Origin: Alkalihalobacillus sp. AL-G
GTDB lineage: Bacteria > Bacillota > Bacilli > Bacillales > Fictibacillaceae
Direction of reading: 5' to 3'
NCBI RefSeq assembly: GCF_030643805.1
Contig: NZ_CP094656.1
Location: 3,162,001-3,226,000, forward strand
DNA length: 64,000 nucleotides
Shown: positions 1 through 7,606 of the stretch, piece by piece
Position numbering within the stretch: position 1 is the stretch's first letter
How the letters are laid out: every line of letters starts with the position of its first letter
Program-made: the position numbers and the translations under genes
The notes under the pieces: generated by a model
Databases searched by the model: none
What the model saw: the letters and a program-made list of their open reading frames with translations, nothing else
What the model was told of the DNA's origin: nothing

Positions 1-577
1 TTTCTTCTAAATTCATCGTGTTCTCGTCTGGATTCACAAAGTTTTTTAACGTTTCACGATCCACAAATGGAGCGATTGAGATCACTTGTTCTTTGGACAT
101 ATGTTCGTTATCAACTTTCTCAATGAGTTCACTTAAAGATGTTTGCTCTAAAAATGGCGCCAATTCGACGAGGTGTTCTAAAGTCAGTGTTTGATCTGTC
201 AAATGTCCAGTGATCTTATCGATGGTACTCGCCTTCAATAAAGGAGCGATGGAAACGAATCCATCCACTTTGGTTTCGCCATTGTTGATCAAGTCTGCAG
301 CTTTACCGAGACGATTTGCTGACAATTCGCGGACAAACGAATCGGTATTTTTAAAGCCCTGATCAGTTTGCCCTCCGCTAAGTAGACCGTCTACCGATTT
401 CCTGAACAGCTTTCCAAGTTCAATCAAGGTTTCAATATCAGGAAGAGATTCACCCCTTTCCCACTTTGAAACAGCCTGATGACTCACGTTAACGTTATCG
501 GCAAGCTCAACTTGGGTCATATCCTTCTCTTTTCTTAAACTCGAAATATACGATCCGATTAATTTTGTATTAAGCAT
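1..577 (-). CDS. XRE-family transcriptional regulator with C-terminal repeats (partial, runs off window)
   Basis: The reading frame starts at an ATG at 577 and stays open to base 1, so the C-terminus lies outside the window. Residues 1-60 form a helix-turn-helix of the XRE/Cro type (MTQVELADNVNVSHQAVSKW is the HTH core). After residue 100 the protein turns repetitive: a unit of about 30 residues containing IAPLL, LAPFL and IAPFV recurs at least three times. The HTH suggests a DNA-binding regulator. The repeats may be a helical sensor or oligomerisation domain, which is inference. A short dyad lies 30-45 bases upstream of the start. The HTH is certain; the target is unknown. Confidence 0.85.
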   Translation of the reverse strand, partial: MLNTKLIGSYISSLRKEKDMTQVELADNVNVSHQAVSKWERGESLPDIETLIELGKLFRKSVDGLLSGGQTDQGFKNTDSFVRELSANRLGKAADLINNGETKVDGFVSIAPLLKASTIDKITGHLTDQTLTLEHLVELAPFLEQTSLSELIEKVDNEHMSKEQVISIAPFVDRETLKNFVNPDENTMNLEE

Positions 578-606
578 GTGCACCCTTCCTTTGTTCTAAA
601 AGTTTG

Positions 607-622
607 AACAGTGCGCCCTGTT
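607..622. promoter_or_regulatory. Dyad upstream of the XRE regulator, possible autoregulatory operator
   Basis: AACAGTGCGCCCTGTT is palindromic at 14 of 16 positions and sits 30 bases upstream of the regulator start at 577. Its position fits an operator for the XRE protein, but no second copy was found to confirm it. Confidence 0.35.
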
Positions 623-803
623 AGACTAAATCATATCACAGCATCGTATAAATCGTTATCAACAGTTAGTTGAATTATCCTTTCAACTAGGAGTAGAATC
701 GATATAATTATACACGTCTTCATTTGGAAAATGGACTATTGCCTATACACAAAATACCTATCCGCATATGTTAGCCATAACGACATAACGGGAGGGAATA
801 GGT

Positions 804-1004
804 ATGGATCCACGTTTGGTCAGACTTCTTCAATTGACCAGTTTGTATGGTACTTTAGCAAAGTTTTATGAACACAGAGATCCAGAAAGACACATTCATT
901 TTTATAAACAACATTTTATGTATGAAAGTCAACTGGTTCAACTTTATTGGTCATTACAAGGTAGCATGGAATCTCATGAAAGAGAACACTATCCAGGTGG
1001 ATGA
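804..1004 (+). CDS. Small hypothetical protein, 66 aa
   Basis: This small soluble protein starts at ATG 804 behind a good ribosome binding site (GGGAGGGAATAGGT) and is followed 20 bases after its stop by a hairpin plus T-run terminator, so it looks like a genuine single-gene transcript. It is rich in aromatic and charged residues (YEHRDPERHIHFYKQHF), with no signal peptide, membrane segment or Cys. I do not recognise the family. It is divergent from the XRE regulator, and nothing in the sequence suggests a function. Confidence 0.7.
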   Translation: MDPRLVRLLQLTSLYGTLAKFYEHRDPERHIHFYKQHFMYESQLVQLYWSLQGSMESHEREHYPGG

Positions 1005-1024
1005 TCAATATAATTAAAAGTCAC

Positions 1025-1051
1025 GGGAGCCAATAAATGGCTCCTTTTTTT
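1025..1051 (+). terminator. Rho-independent terminator of the 66-aa gene
   Basis: GGGAGCC and GGCTCC arms flank a short AT loop and are followed by seven T residues. Confidence 0.85.
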
Positions 1052-1090
1052 ATAAGTACTCATGCCATATTAAATACGGAAGCAAGGCAG

Positions 1091-1564
1091 TCACGCCCTC
1101 CGGAAAGTCATCGGCTGGATACCGTGGGTTCCTGTTTTTGCTCCCATTTCTGCGAAGGCTTCGAGATCATCTCGATGTACCATCGCAAATCGGTTCCCTG
1201 GGAGCCAACCCATCGGGAAAAACGTTCGTGCATCTGGTCCGTAAAAGCAACCGACATCATAAATCGGGCTTGGTATTCCTCCCCATGCATAAGGGCCAAC
1301 ATAGGTAAAAAGAAGTTCACCTGGTTGCGGAAAGCACGTCTGATTTTCCGGGGCAACCTCATGGAGAGCCGTTTGTTCACAAAGTTCTCTTGGAAACTGG
1401 ACCGATACTTCTTTCCCCGTATACATGGCGTGTTTTCCAGATGTATGTAATGGTACCTCAAGGACCTTCCAAAACGCTTCACACGTCTTAGGTGCCTTTT
1501 CCTCTAATAATTCCGCACGAATTTGTACTCCCTCATTCGGAAATTCAATGATAAATGTACGCAA
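1091..1564 (-). CDS. DUF3830 family protein (cyclophilin-like)
   Basis: A protein of about 157 residues resembling the DUF3830 family, which is thought to have a cyclophilin-like beta-barrel fold. Features include the N-terminal strand FIIEFPNEGVQIRAELLEEK, then APKTCEAFW and a Gly/Pro-rich C-terminal half (FFPMGWLPGNRFA). The TTG at 1564 is preferred because it lies 8 bases after GGGGG; a TTG two codons earlier is too close. It is the last gene of a four-gene leftward operon (M24 peptidase, creatinase-N protein, FAD oxidoreductase, DUF3830). DUF3830 genes are often found with catabolic oxidoreductases, but the function is not established. The family call is from motif memory and is moderately sure. 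Confidence 0.7.
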   Translation of the reverse strand: MRTFIIEFPNEGVQIRAELLEEKAPKTCEAFWKVLEVPLHTSGKHAMYTGKEVSVQFPRELCEQTALHEVAPENQTCFPQPGELLFTYVGPYAWGGIPSPIYDVGCFYGPDARTFFPMGWLPGNRFAMVHRDDLEAFAEMGAKTGTHGIQPMTFRRA

Positions 1565-1578
1565 ATTCAATTCCCCCT

Positions 1579-2718
1579 TTATACGACACTCGGTTCTTTG
1601 ATTAACTGACCTTTTTCAAAACGGCGAAAATGTAAGGACGACACATCAATCGTGGAGTGGATATCCAAGATGATTTCCGCCATCGCTCGTCCGATTGCTG
1701 GTGACATCATGAAGCCATGTCCACTCATTCCAATCGCTTGGTAGTAACCTGTTAAGCTGGTTACGCTTCCCAATATCGCTTGGTGATCTGGAGTAGAATC
1801 ATACCGTCCATCGACATGGCTACGAAACTCTAACTCTGCTAATTTAGGAAACAGCTCGATCCCTACCTCCGCTGCTCGTACTTGAAAATCAAAAGAATCG
1901 TAGGGTGGCTTTAAATCGGTACCAAGATAGCTTAGATAGATGGTTCCATCGGTCAATTGTTTCGCGGCAAATCCTTTTTCAAACGAAACGAGCAGTGGTT
2001 CAAGTACCCGTTCCTCAACCCGGTTCGTATATAATATTCTTCTTGTTTCCTCCTCGATTGGTAGGTTGACCCCAGCCATTTCAGCTAAATGTTTCGAGCC
2101 CAGCCCAGCAGCATTGACGAGGACTCCACAGTCGATCTTGCCTCTCTTTTTACATTGAACGCCGGTAATTCGATCTCCTGCTTTTTCAACACCGATAACC
2201 TCATCGTTTATAAAACGAACACCACTCCGCTTAGCAGCATCGGCAAAACTGTTCGTCACATGATAAGCATCATCAACGAACCCATCTGACGGACAAAAGG
2301 AAGCACCAACGACTGAATTAATATTCAAATGAGGGATGATGGCTTTCGCCTCAGATGGTGTTAGAACTTCAGTTGGAATTCCGTACTCGTGTTGAATCTG
2401 GAGCTGGGAATGATAGTTTTCTAGAGTCTGCTCACTGTGAAACGTATACAAGTAGCCGACTTCACGATAATGGATCGGATGCTCAGGCTCAAGCTCCTCA
2501 TTTATCCGTTGAAAAAAATCTACCGATGCTTTTGACATTTCGCAATTGATTTCAGTGCCCCATTGCTGTCGTACCCCACCAGGGCAAATACCCGTTACAC
2601 CAGATGCAATACCGCCTTTGTCAATGACAAGAACATCACGTTGCCCATTTTTGGCAAGGAAAAAAGCAATTGAACAGCCAATGATCCCCCCACCAACAAT
2701 AATCACTTCTGCTTTCAT
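1579..2718 (-). CDS. FAD-dependent oxidoreductase, DAO/sarcosine oxidase-like
   Basis: A 379-residue flavoprotein of the D-amino acid oxidase superfamily. The N-terminus has the dinucleotide-binding motif VIIVGGGIIGCSIAFFL followed by the acidic end of the second strand (VLVIDKGG). The C-terminal region has DHQAILG and GYYQAIGMSGHGFMMSPAIG, typical of glycine/sarcosine oxidases. It probably oxidises a secondary or N-methyl amino acid; the substrate is unknown. The start is the ATG at 2718, which has GGAG 8 bases upstream. A TTG at 2757 would overlap the previous gene. The operon context with M24/creatinase-fold proteins suggests a role in breaking down a peptide-like or N-methylated compound, which is inference. 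Confidence 0.85.
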   Translation of the reverse strand: MKAEVIIVGGGIIGCSIAFFLAKNGQRDVLVIDKGGIASGVTGICPGGVRQQWGTEINCEMSKASVDFFQRINEELEPEHPIHYREVGYLYTFHSEQTLENYHSQLQIQHEYGIPTEVLTPSEAKAIIPHLNINSVVGASFCPSDGFVDDAYHVTNSFADAAKRSGVRFINDEVIGVEKAGDRITGVQCKKRGKIDCGVLVNAAGLGSKHLAEMAGVNLPIEEETRRILYTNRVEERVLEPLLVSFEKGFAAKQLTDGTIYLSYLGTDLKPPYDSFDFQVRAAEVGIELFPKLAELEFRSHVDGRYDSTPDHQAILGSVTSLTGYYQAIGMSGHGFMMSPAIGRAMAEIILDIHSTIDVSSLHFRRFEKGQLIKEPSVV

Positions 2719-2743
2719 ACGTTTCACTCCATCCCTGCTGAAA

Positions 2744-3205
2744 TCATGTTGACTCAATCTTTCTTAGCTGCTGTAAAATTGGTTCCGCCGATTCATATTC
2801 GTTCGGATAAATATCGTCTAACGTTTGTTTGAGCCACCTAAAGCGGCCGGTCGTCAATCCGTCCGCAACGGGATCCTCCTGTGAATAATTGACCGCAATC
2901 CGTTCGGGTTTTATAATTCGAATCGTTTCTTGAAGCACCTCTTCTGCATTCCCCTGGTAGGTTTTCACCTCATGAAACAGGTCGCTTTCAACGATGTCTT
3001 GTGCATCAATCGTGCTGCTGATTGCGATTCGCTCATTATTTTTCGTAATGAGAAAAACACCGAGTCCGACGGTTTCGACCCCTGTCACGATCGGCAGACA
3101 CGGATCGCTCCCCTCACTCGTTACGATCATCCATACGTCTATTCCTTGTTTTAAAAGTAGTTGGGAGGCATCTTGGAGTCTTTCTTTTTGAATTGAGTAA
3201 TCCAC
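2744..3205 (-). CDS. Stand-alone creatinase N-terminal domain protein
   Basis: This 153-residue protein matches only the N-terminal (creatinase_N) domain of M24 peptidases. It shares the pattern of the gene just upstream: DVWMIVTSEGSDPCLPIVTG here against DTWLVLSRQGSDPCLPFVSG there. It ends at LRKIEST, exactly where the upstream paralogue continues into its catalytic pita-bread domain with LRSIKSPSEIEAVHKA. The start is GTG 3205, immediately after the upstream TAA, with GAGGGGTG as ribosome binding site. It may be a regulatory or dimer partner of the full-length enzyme, or a truncated duplicate. Good translation signals and an intact frame argue that it is expressed. Confidence 0.75.
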   Translation of the reverse strand: MDYSIQKERLQDASQLLLKQGIDVWMIVTSEGSDPCLPIVTGVETVGLGVFLITKNNERIAISSTIDAQDIVESDLFHEVKTYQGNAEEVLQETIRIIKPERIAVNYSQEDPVADGLTTGRFRWLKQTLDDIYPNEYESAEPILQQLRKIEST

Positions 3206-4414
3206 TTAGTTCACCCCTCTGTATGGAATCGTGACCAGTTCGAGCTGACGTTCACTGAGAATGACAGGACCGTCATCGGTGACAAGAACATTTTCCTCAA
3301 CTAGGATACATGGGAGCCCGTCATCTTGAATGACGGTCGGTTCAATCGCATAAATTTCACCGACACGAATCGTCCCTTCCACCTGAGGTCGTGAAGGATT
3401 TTTCCGAGGACCAAGAATCGTTCCTCCATCGTGAGTAGCTCGTCCGACCTGATGCCCGACTGAATGACGGATCGTCGGATAACCGTGGGATTCAATACAG
3501 CTACGCCCTGCTGCATCCACCTCGTAACCTTTTAAACCTGGAACGAGTACTTCAATCGATTGTGTTATGGCTTGAACGGCGGCTTGGAACGCATGCTGCA
3601 CATCATCAGGCGGATGTACTTCGTCTTGTTTTAAAAAGTAACACGTACGAGCGATGTCCGATACATACCCATTGCAACGAAGACTGAAATCAATAATCAC
3701 GATGTCCCCCGGCTCGACGATGTGGTCCCCGGGCTTACGGTGTGCTAATCCACAACGGACAATGCATACGAGCGGTGGATCGAACGGGTCCCCAAGACCA
3801 TTCGAAACCCCTCTCTTTTTCATTCCATCTACAAAAAGAGCGCCGATCTCCTTTTCGCTCATGCCGATTTTCATTTGTGAAAACGCCTCGTTAAACACAT
3901 CAGTCGTATTCTTGACTGCCTTGTGAACTGCTTCAATTTCGGAAGGTGATTTGATACTGCGCAGCTCTTTTAGAATCGGTTCACTGGACACCTCAATAAT
4001 CGCGAGTTTTTCACTTCCTACGACGCTTTCTAGCCATTTGTACATTCCAAGCGTCAATCCATCACAAAGATGATCGTGGAGCGAAATGTTCAGTGCAAGT
4101 TTTTCTGGATTGATTAAGTTAAAGACGTCGTTGAACACTGTATCCATAGTGTCCTCATACCGATGTACAACTGAAAACAATTGGGTGGCACAATAAGAGT
4201 CGAAGTCGGTTTCAGAAGCAATGGCCTCGTGCCGTCCATTGCGATTAATGAAAATAGCCGAGGTTTGTTCTGAATCGACGCCAGATACAAAGGGTAGACA
4301 TGGGTCCGAACCTTGTCGGCTTAACACCAGCCACGTATCAATGTTCTTTTCGTTTAAAAGCTCGACAGCTTTGCTTAGTTTTTCTTTTACAATCTGAGGA
4401 TTGCCTCTATCCAT
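3206..4414 (-). CDS. M24-family metallopeptidase (Xaa-Pro peptidase-like)
   Basis: A 402-residue protein with a creatinase-type N domain (residues 1-150) and a C-terminal pita-bread domain. All five expected metal ligands are visible: Asp in VIIDFSLRCNG, Asp in GYVSDIART, His in SVGHQVGR, Glu in YAIEPTV and Glu in LVEENVLV. This favours a di-metal aminopeptidase/prolidase over a true creatinase, which lacks the metal site. The start ATG at 4414 has GGGAG 10 bases upstream; an earlier in-frame start at 4504 has no such site. It is the first gene of the operon and is directly followed by a stand-alone copy of its N domain. Confidence 0.85.
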   Translation of the reverse strand: MDRGNPQIVKEKLSKAVELLNEKNIDTWLVLSRQGSDPCLPFVSGVDSEQTSAIFINRNGRHEAIASETDFDSYCATQLFSVVHRYEDTMDTVFNDVFNLINPEKLALNISLHDHLCDGLTLGMYKWLESVVGSEKLAIIEVSSEPILKELRSIKSPSEIEAVHKAVKNTTDVFNEAFSQMKIGMSEKEIGALFVDGMKKRGVSNGLGDPFDPPLVCIVRCGLAHRKPGDHIVEPGDIVIIDFSLRCNGYVSDIARTCYFLKQDEVHPPDDVQHAFQAAVQAITQSIEVLVPGLKGYEVDAAGRSCIESHGYPTIRHSVGHQVGRATHDGGTILGPRKNPSRPQVEGTIRVGEIYAIEPTVIQDDGLPCILVEENVLVTDDGPVILSERQLELVTIPYRGVN

Positions 4415-4536
4415 ACGTTCTTTCACTCCCAGCCCATGAGAATCCAAATCTTTTAAATTAGTATATCGGAAAACGGAATAAGCTGACTGTAAAGGCGTTA
4501 ACACATGCGTAAAATTGGATGGTCATCCTTTAGTCC

Positions 4537-4630
4537 GCCGAAGTTTTATAAATGAGCGCCGGACTTTAGAATGTGAGCGCTGAACTTTTTACTCTAACCG
4601 CTGAACTTTCCCATCTAAACGCCGAACCGG
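4537..4630. repeat. 21-bp imperfect tandem repeat, four and a half copies
   Basis: Units begin at 4537, 4558, 4579, 4600 and 4621, each opening with GCCGAA, GCCGGA or GCTGAA followed by CTTT and an AT-rich tail ending in AGC/ACC/AAC. The period is exactly 21 bases. The array lies between the M24 operon start and the VOC gene end, in a stretch with no coding sequence. Confidence 0.8.
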
Positions 4631-4650
4631 TACAAAAAACATAAAAAAAA

Positions 4651-4684
4651 AGTAAAACGAGGTTTGATTCCAACCTCGTTTTTT
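4651..4684 (-). terminator. Terminator after the SDR/QueA-like/VOC operon
   Basis: AACGAGGTTTG and CAACCTCGTT form a 9-10 bp stem, followed on the minus strand by a T-rich tract. It lies immediately after the VOC stop. Confidence 0.8.
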
Positions 4685-4687
4685 TCT

Positions 4688-5032
4688 TTAAGTTTGTAAA
4701 AGCTCAATGCCCTCACCGCTTGGACCTGTTATGAACACTGTTTTCCAGCCATTCTCAAGGTTATAGGGTCCTTCGTGGATAATAAGATGATCTCTCCAGT
4801 TTGATAGAACCTCATCTACATCTTTTACTTCCAATGCGAAATGAATCGAGGTCGCTTGGTCGATTAATGAGTCAGCCTGAACGAGTTCCAGCCTGAATTC
4901 CTCCAATTGAAGAAATACGATCGTCTCCCCCATCAGCTCTAGTTTCGATTCCACTTTAAAACCAAACTGCTTATAAAAGGATATCGAGCGCTCCAAGCTG
5001 TTCGTTTCAATGCCCAAGTGATGGAGTTTCAT
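4688..5032 (-). CDS. VOC (glyoxalase/bleomycin resistance) family protein
   Basis: A 114-residue vicinal-oxygen-chelate fold protein: MKLHHLGIETNSLERSISFY opens the first beta-alpha-beta module, and HFALEVKDVDEVL plus GPSGEGIELLQT close the second. Candidate metal ligands are His near the N-terminus, His in SIHFALEV and Glu in GEGIELL. The start is ATG 5032, 8 bases after GGAGG, which makes the gene overlap the QueA-like gene by 26 bases, so the two are translationally coupled. The substrate is unknown. Confidence 0.85.
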   Translation of the reverse strand: MKLHHLGIETNSLERSISFYKQFGFKVESKLELMGETIVFLQLEEFRLELVQADSLIDQATSIHFALEVKDVDEVLSNWRDHLIIHEGPYNLENGWKTVFITGPSGEGIELLQT

Positions 5033-6092
5033 CGGCACTTCCTCCCAAAACGAGGTTCATATCTCCGAATTCGTGCCAAAGATACTGGCGGTGAACAGCT
5101 TCTTGATAAGCATTTTTTAAAATATGTGGTGAAACAAATGCCGACAGCATATCAAGGTGGCTCGCTTCCGGCTCATGAAAGCCTGTAATCAGTCCATCGA
5201 CTACGTTCAACTGAAAATCACTATGCACGTGAAGATTCGTCCAGCCCTTTTGCGGCACAGGATTTCCTGAACCATCGACGGCAGATTCAAGCGCACGTAC
5301 AACCGTTGTCCCGACCGCAATCACACGACCGCCTCCCGCTATCGTTTTCCGAATCAAATCAGCCGTTACTCCAGGAACCTCATATTCCTCCAAGCTGTCA
5401 GCAGGACCGACCTTCCATTGATCATTCAGAAAATAGCTGAGCCCAGTGTGAAGCGTAATTGGCGCAATCTGAATGCCCTTCTTTTTTAGCCGAGAAAGCA
5501 GTTCCCAACTGAACGCCCTGCCAGCGGAAGTCATTTCAACGGAACCTGGAACCGTCCCATACACCGTCTGATAGTATTCGAGCGGCCAATTGTCATGAAT
5601 ATATTCATAGCGGATCGGCTCACCAAGCTTGTATAGCTCATCATACAAAGCAATCCCTCTTTTTGAAAAAGAGACGGTCACGAGCGGAGATTTGGTGCTG
5701 CACGAACAAACCCGCGCTCGAAGGCTTCCGGAAAAAATCAACTCATCCCCTTGCTTCACTGTTTGGCCAACAACCAACACTTTCCAAACGGAGTTACTTT
5801 TTCGCTGTGCCAGTCGGATTTCAGCCTCAGGGGCCATCAAGCGGCTGGCGCGCCTTATCTCCACCGAAAAAGAGGATGGCAGAGTCCGACTCGTATTGAG
5901 CACAAGCAAATCACCTTCGTTCAAATAATTTTCCAATTTGTAAAATTGATCATGTTGATTGTTTCCAGAATTTCGATCCAAGACCATCAGACGAACATGG
6001 TCCCTTCTTATTCCTCTTCTTTCCGCTGGTTTAGCTGCATTCAACTCACTGGGCAGTTCAAATTTCATCGGATCTTTAGCAGCAAGTGCCAT
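5007..6092 (-). CDS. QueA-like SAM:tRNA ribosyltransferase-isomerase paralogue
   Basis: A 361-residue relative of QueA, which transfers the ribosyl group of SAM to 7-aminomethyl-7-deazaguanine in tRNA. The N-terminal FELPSELNAAKPAERRG and VRLMVLDR and the C-terminal DGLITGFHEPEASHLDML follow the QueA layout. Several motifs that are nearly invariant in QueA as I recall them are changed: the APTAGLHFT region reads EMTSAGRAFSWELL, LHVGAGTFRPV reads LHTGLSYFLND, and NFHLPKSTLLM reads GFHEPEASHLDM. It is probably a paralogue with another substrate. It sits between an SDR gene (1-base gap) and a VOC gene (overlap). ATG 6092 follows GGGATTGAG. Confidence 0.8.
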   Translation of the reverse strand: MALAAKDPMKFELPSELNAAKPAERRGIRRDHVRLMVLDRNSGNNQHDQFYKLENYLNEGDLLVLNTSRTLPSSFSVEIRRASRLMAPEAEIRLAQRKSNSVWKVLVVGQTVKQGDELIFSGSLRARVCSCSTKSPLVTVSFSKRGIALYDELYKLGEPIRYEYIHDNWPLEYYQTVYGTVPGSVEMTSAGRAFSWELLSRLKKKGIQIAPITLHTGLSYFLNDQWKVGPADSLEEYEVPGVTADLIRKTIAGGGRVIAVGTTVVRALESAVDGSGNPVPQKGWTNLHVHSDFQLNVVDGLITGFHEPEASHLDMLSAFVSPHILKNAYQEAVHRQYLWHEFGDMNLVLGGSADETPSLGH

Positions 6093-6093
6093 C

Positions 6094-6822
6094 TCAATCC
6101 CTGCTTCCTACTGTGAAGTTTTGTGCTTCCAATCTTTTTCCATTGGTGCCGGTCGACTCATCGGATGCAAGATAAAGGAAAACATCGGTAAGGTCTTCCG
6201 GATTCGCCAGTTCATAATCACAATCTGGAACGGCTCGGTCGTGCATTTCCGTATCCATTTCCCCTGGATCGACCATATTGATGCGAACACCGCTATCTGA
6301 GAGTTCATCTGCCCAAATTTCGGTCAATCCTTCAAGCGCAAACTTCGAAACACCATACGCACCCCAACCTGCATACCCTACATTTCCTGCCTCTGACGTC
6401 ACATTGATGATTGAACCGACACCGCGCTGCAGCATTCCCGGCAGCACCCGCTTCGTGACAGAGAACGGACCGAACGCATTCACTTTTAAAACCTCTGAAA
6501 AATCATCTGCTGGATAATCGGCTAGCCAAGGCATCGGACTCGGACCAAGCATCGATGCGTTGTTTATCAGGACATCAATCTGGCCAAAGCTTGATTCAGC
6601 GAGGGAAATAAATCGCTCAATATCTCGAGGATCTGAGGCATCGGCCGTAACCGCAAGAACATCTGCCCCCAGTGCTTCTAATTCATGTGCCGTTTCCTGT
6701 AACTTGACTTCCCCTCGAGCACAAATGGCGAGGGAGACACCTTTTTTCGCAAACGCCTTTGCCACTGCTTTTCCAAGACCCATTGACGCACCCGTTATCA
6801 TCACAACTTGCTTTCTATTCAT
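6094..6822 (-). CDS. Short-chain dehydrogenase/reductase (SDR)
   Basis: A 242-residue classical SDR with a Rossmann fold. The cofactor motif is TGASMGLG at residues 10-17, NNAS is near residue 88, the catalytic Ser is in INVTSEAG, and Tyr-Lys is in YGVSK. VDPGEMDT follows the active site. The Arg after the second strand (CARGE) suggests NADPH. The start ATG 6822 has AAGGAG 9 bases upstream. It leads the three-gene operon with the QueA-like and VOC genes. The substrate is unknown. Confidence 0.9.
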   Translation of the reverse strand: MNRKQVVMITGASMGLGKAVAKAFAKKGVSLAICARGEVKLQETAHELEALGADVLAVTADASDPRDIERFISLAESSFGQIDVLINNASMLGPSPMPWLADYPADDFSEVLKVNAFGPFSVTKRVLPGMLQRGVGSIINVTSEAGNVGYAGWGAYGVSKFALEGLTEIWADELSDSGVRINMVDPGEMDTEMHDRAVPDCDYELANPEDLTDVFLYLASDESTGTNGKRLEAQNFTVGSRD

Positions 6823-7162
6823 TTGAAATCACTCCTTCTGATTGGTTGATTTTTCTATTGTGATTTCAGTGTAAAACAGAACCAATTCGGTATCGTCGGG
6901 ACGTGGATTGAACTTTCCATACAAAAAAAGCCCTACAAGATGCGTACGACCTCATTCAGACTTTAGTTGTAGATGAAATTTCGTTGGCATAGAGCGATTT
7001 TTAACAAAGTCGCTTCAAATTAGTAGCTTTTTGACCAATCGAGACTTTTTTCTAGTTGAAGGCATTCATTTTAGTCACGAAAGCCAATATTTCGTCCACG
7101 CATAGTAAAAAAGGACTTTGTTTTAGTAAAAGGAAAACGACCACAGTAGTGTAATCGCTTAT
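6823..7162. other. Intergenic region, no gene found
   Basis: About 340 bases hold the SDR ribosome binding site and promoter region at the left. I see no open frame with a start and ribosome binding site in the rest. A weak stem (AGCGA/TCGCT near 6993-7014) is present. No conserved repeat or IS end was recognised. Confidence 0.5.
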
Positions 7163-7480
7163 TTAAAATTCTTCATCCGGGTGAAGCTGATACCGCTTCA
7201 GGTCGATTTTGTTCTCAGCAATAAACTCAATGCCTTCGCTCTGCAGGGAAAGCTTTTGAACGTTGAATGGCTCATCGTGTTGAAAACCGATCTCTCCTTT
7301 TGAGTTGATCACTCGATGCCATGGAAGCTTATGCTTTTTACTGGATGAATGCAGGATCCGAACGACCTGCCTTGCCCCTCTCGGACTGCCAGCAAGCCTC
7401 GCAATCTGCCCGTACGTCATCACTTTACCCTCAGGAATTCCTTTTATAATTTTTATGACATTTTTCGTAAATGGAGTCAT
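7163..7480 (-). CDS. Alkyltransferase-like protein (MGMT family, Trp replaces Cys)
   Basis: A 105-residue single-domain member of the O6-alkylguanine-DNA alkyltransferase family. The DNA-binding HTH and arginine finger are seen in GQIARLAGSPRGARQVVRIL. The active-site PCHRV of the methyltransferases is PWHRVI here, so the acceptor Cys is a Trp. That is the signature of alkyltransferase-like (ATL) proteins, which bind alkylated guanine and hand it to nucleotide excision repair instead of repairing it directly. The length suits ATL. It stands alone. Confidence 0.9.
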   Translation of the reverse strand: MTPFTKNVIKIIKGIPEGKVMTYGQIARLAGSPRGARQVVRILHSSSKKHKLPWHRVINSKGEIGFQHDEPFNVQKLSLQSEGIEFIAENKIDLKRYQLHPDEEF

Positions 7481-7606
7481 CGTCCACTCCTTGTTTTTCA
7501 GTATGTTTAGTCAAGTATAAGCCACAGCATTGTTTGAAACCACCTTTTCAACAAGGAGAAAAGTGAAGAGAACGAGAATGTATGTAAAACAGAGGAGTGT
7601 TCGAGA

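Noticed and set aside
1037-1482. Long open frames overlapping the DUF3830 gene on both strands
   Set aside because: They lack ribosome binding sites and are out-of-frame shadows of a recognisable family member.
3206-4414. M24 protein as a true creatinase
   Set aside because: All five metal ligands are present, which is typical of metallopeptidases and not of creatinase.
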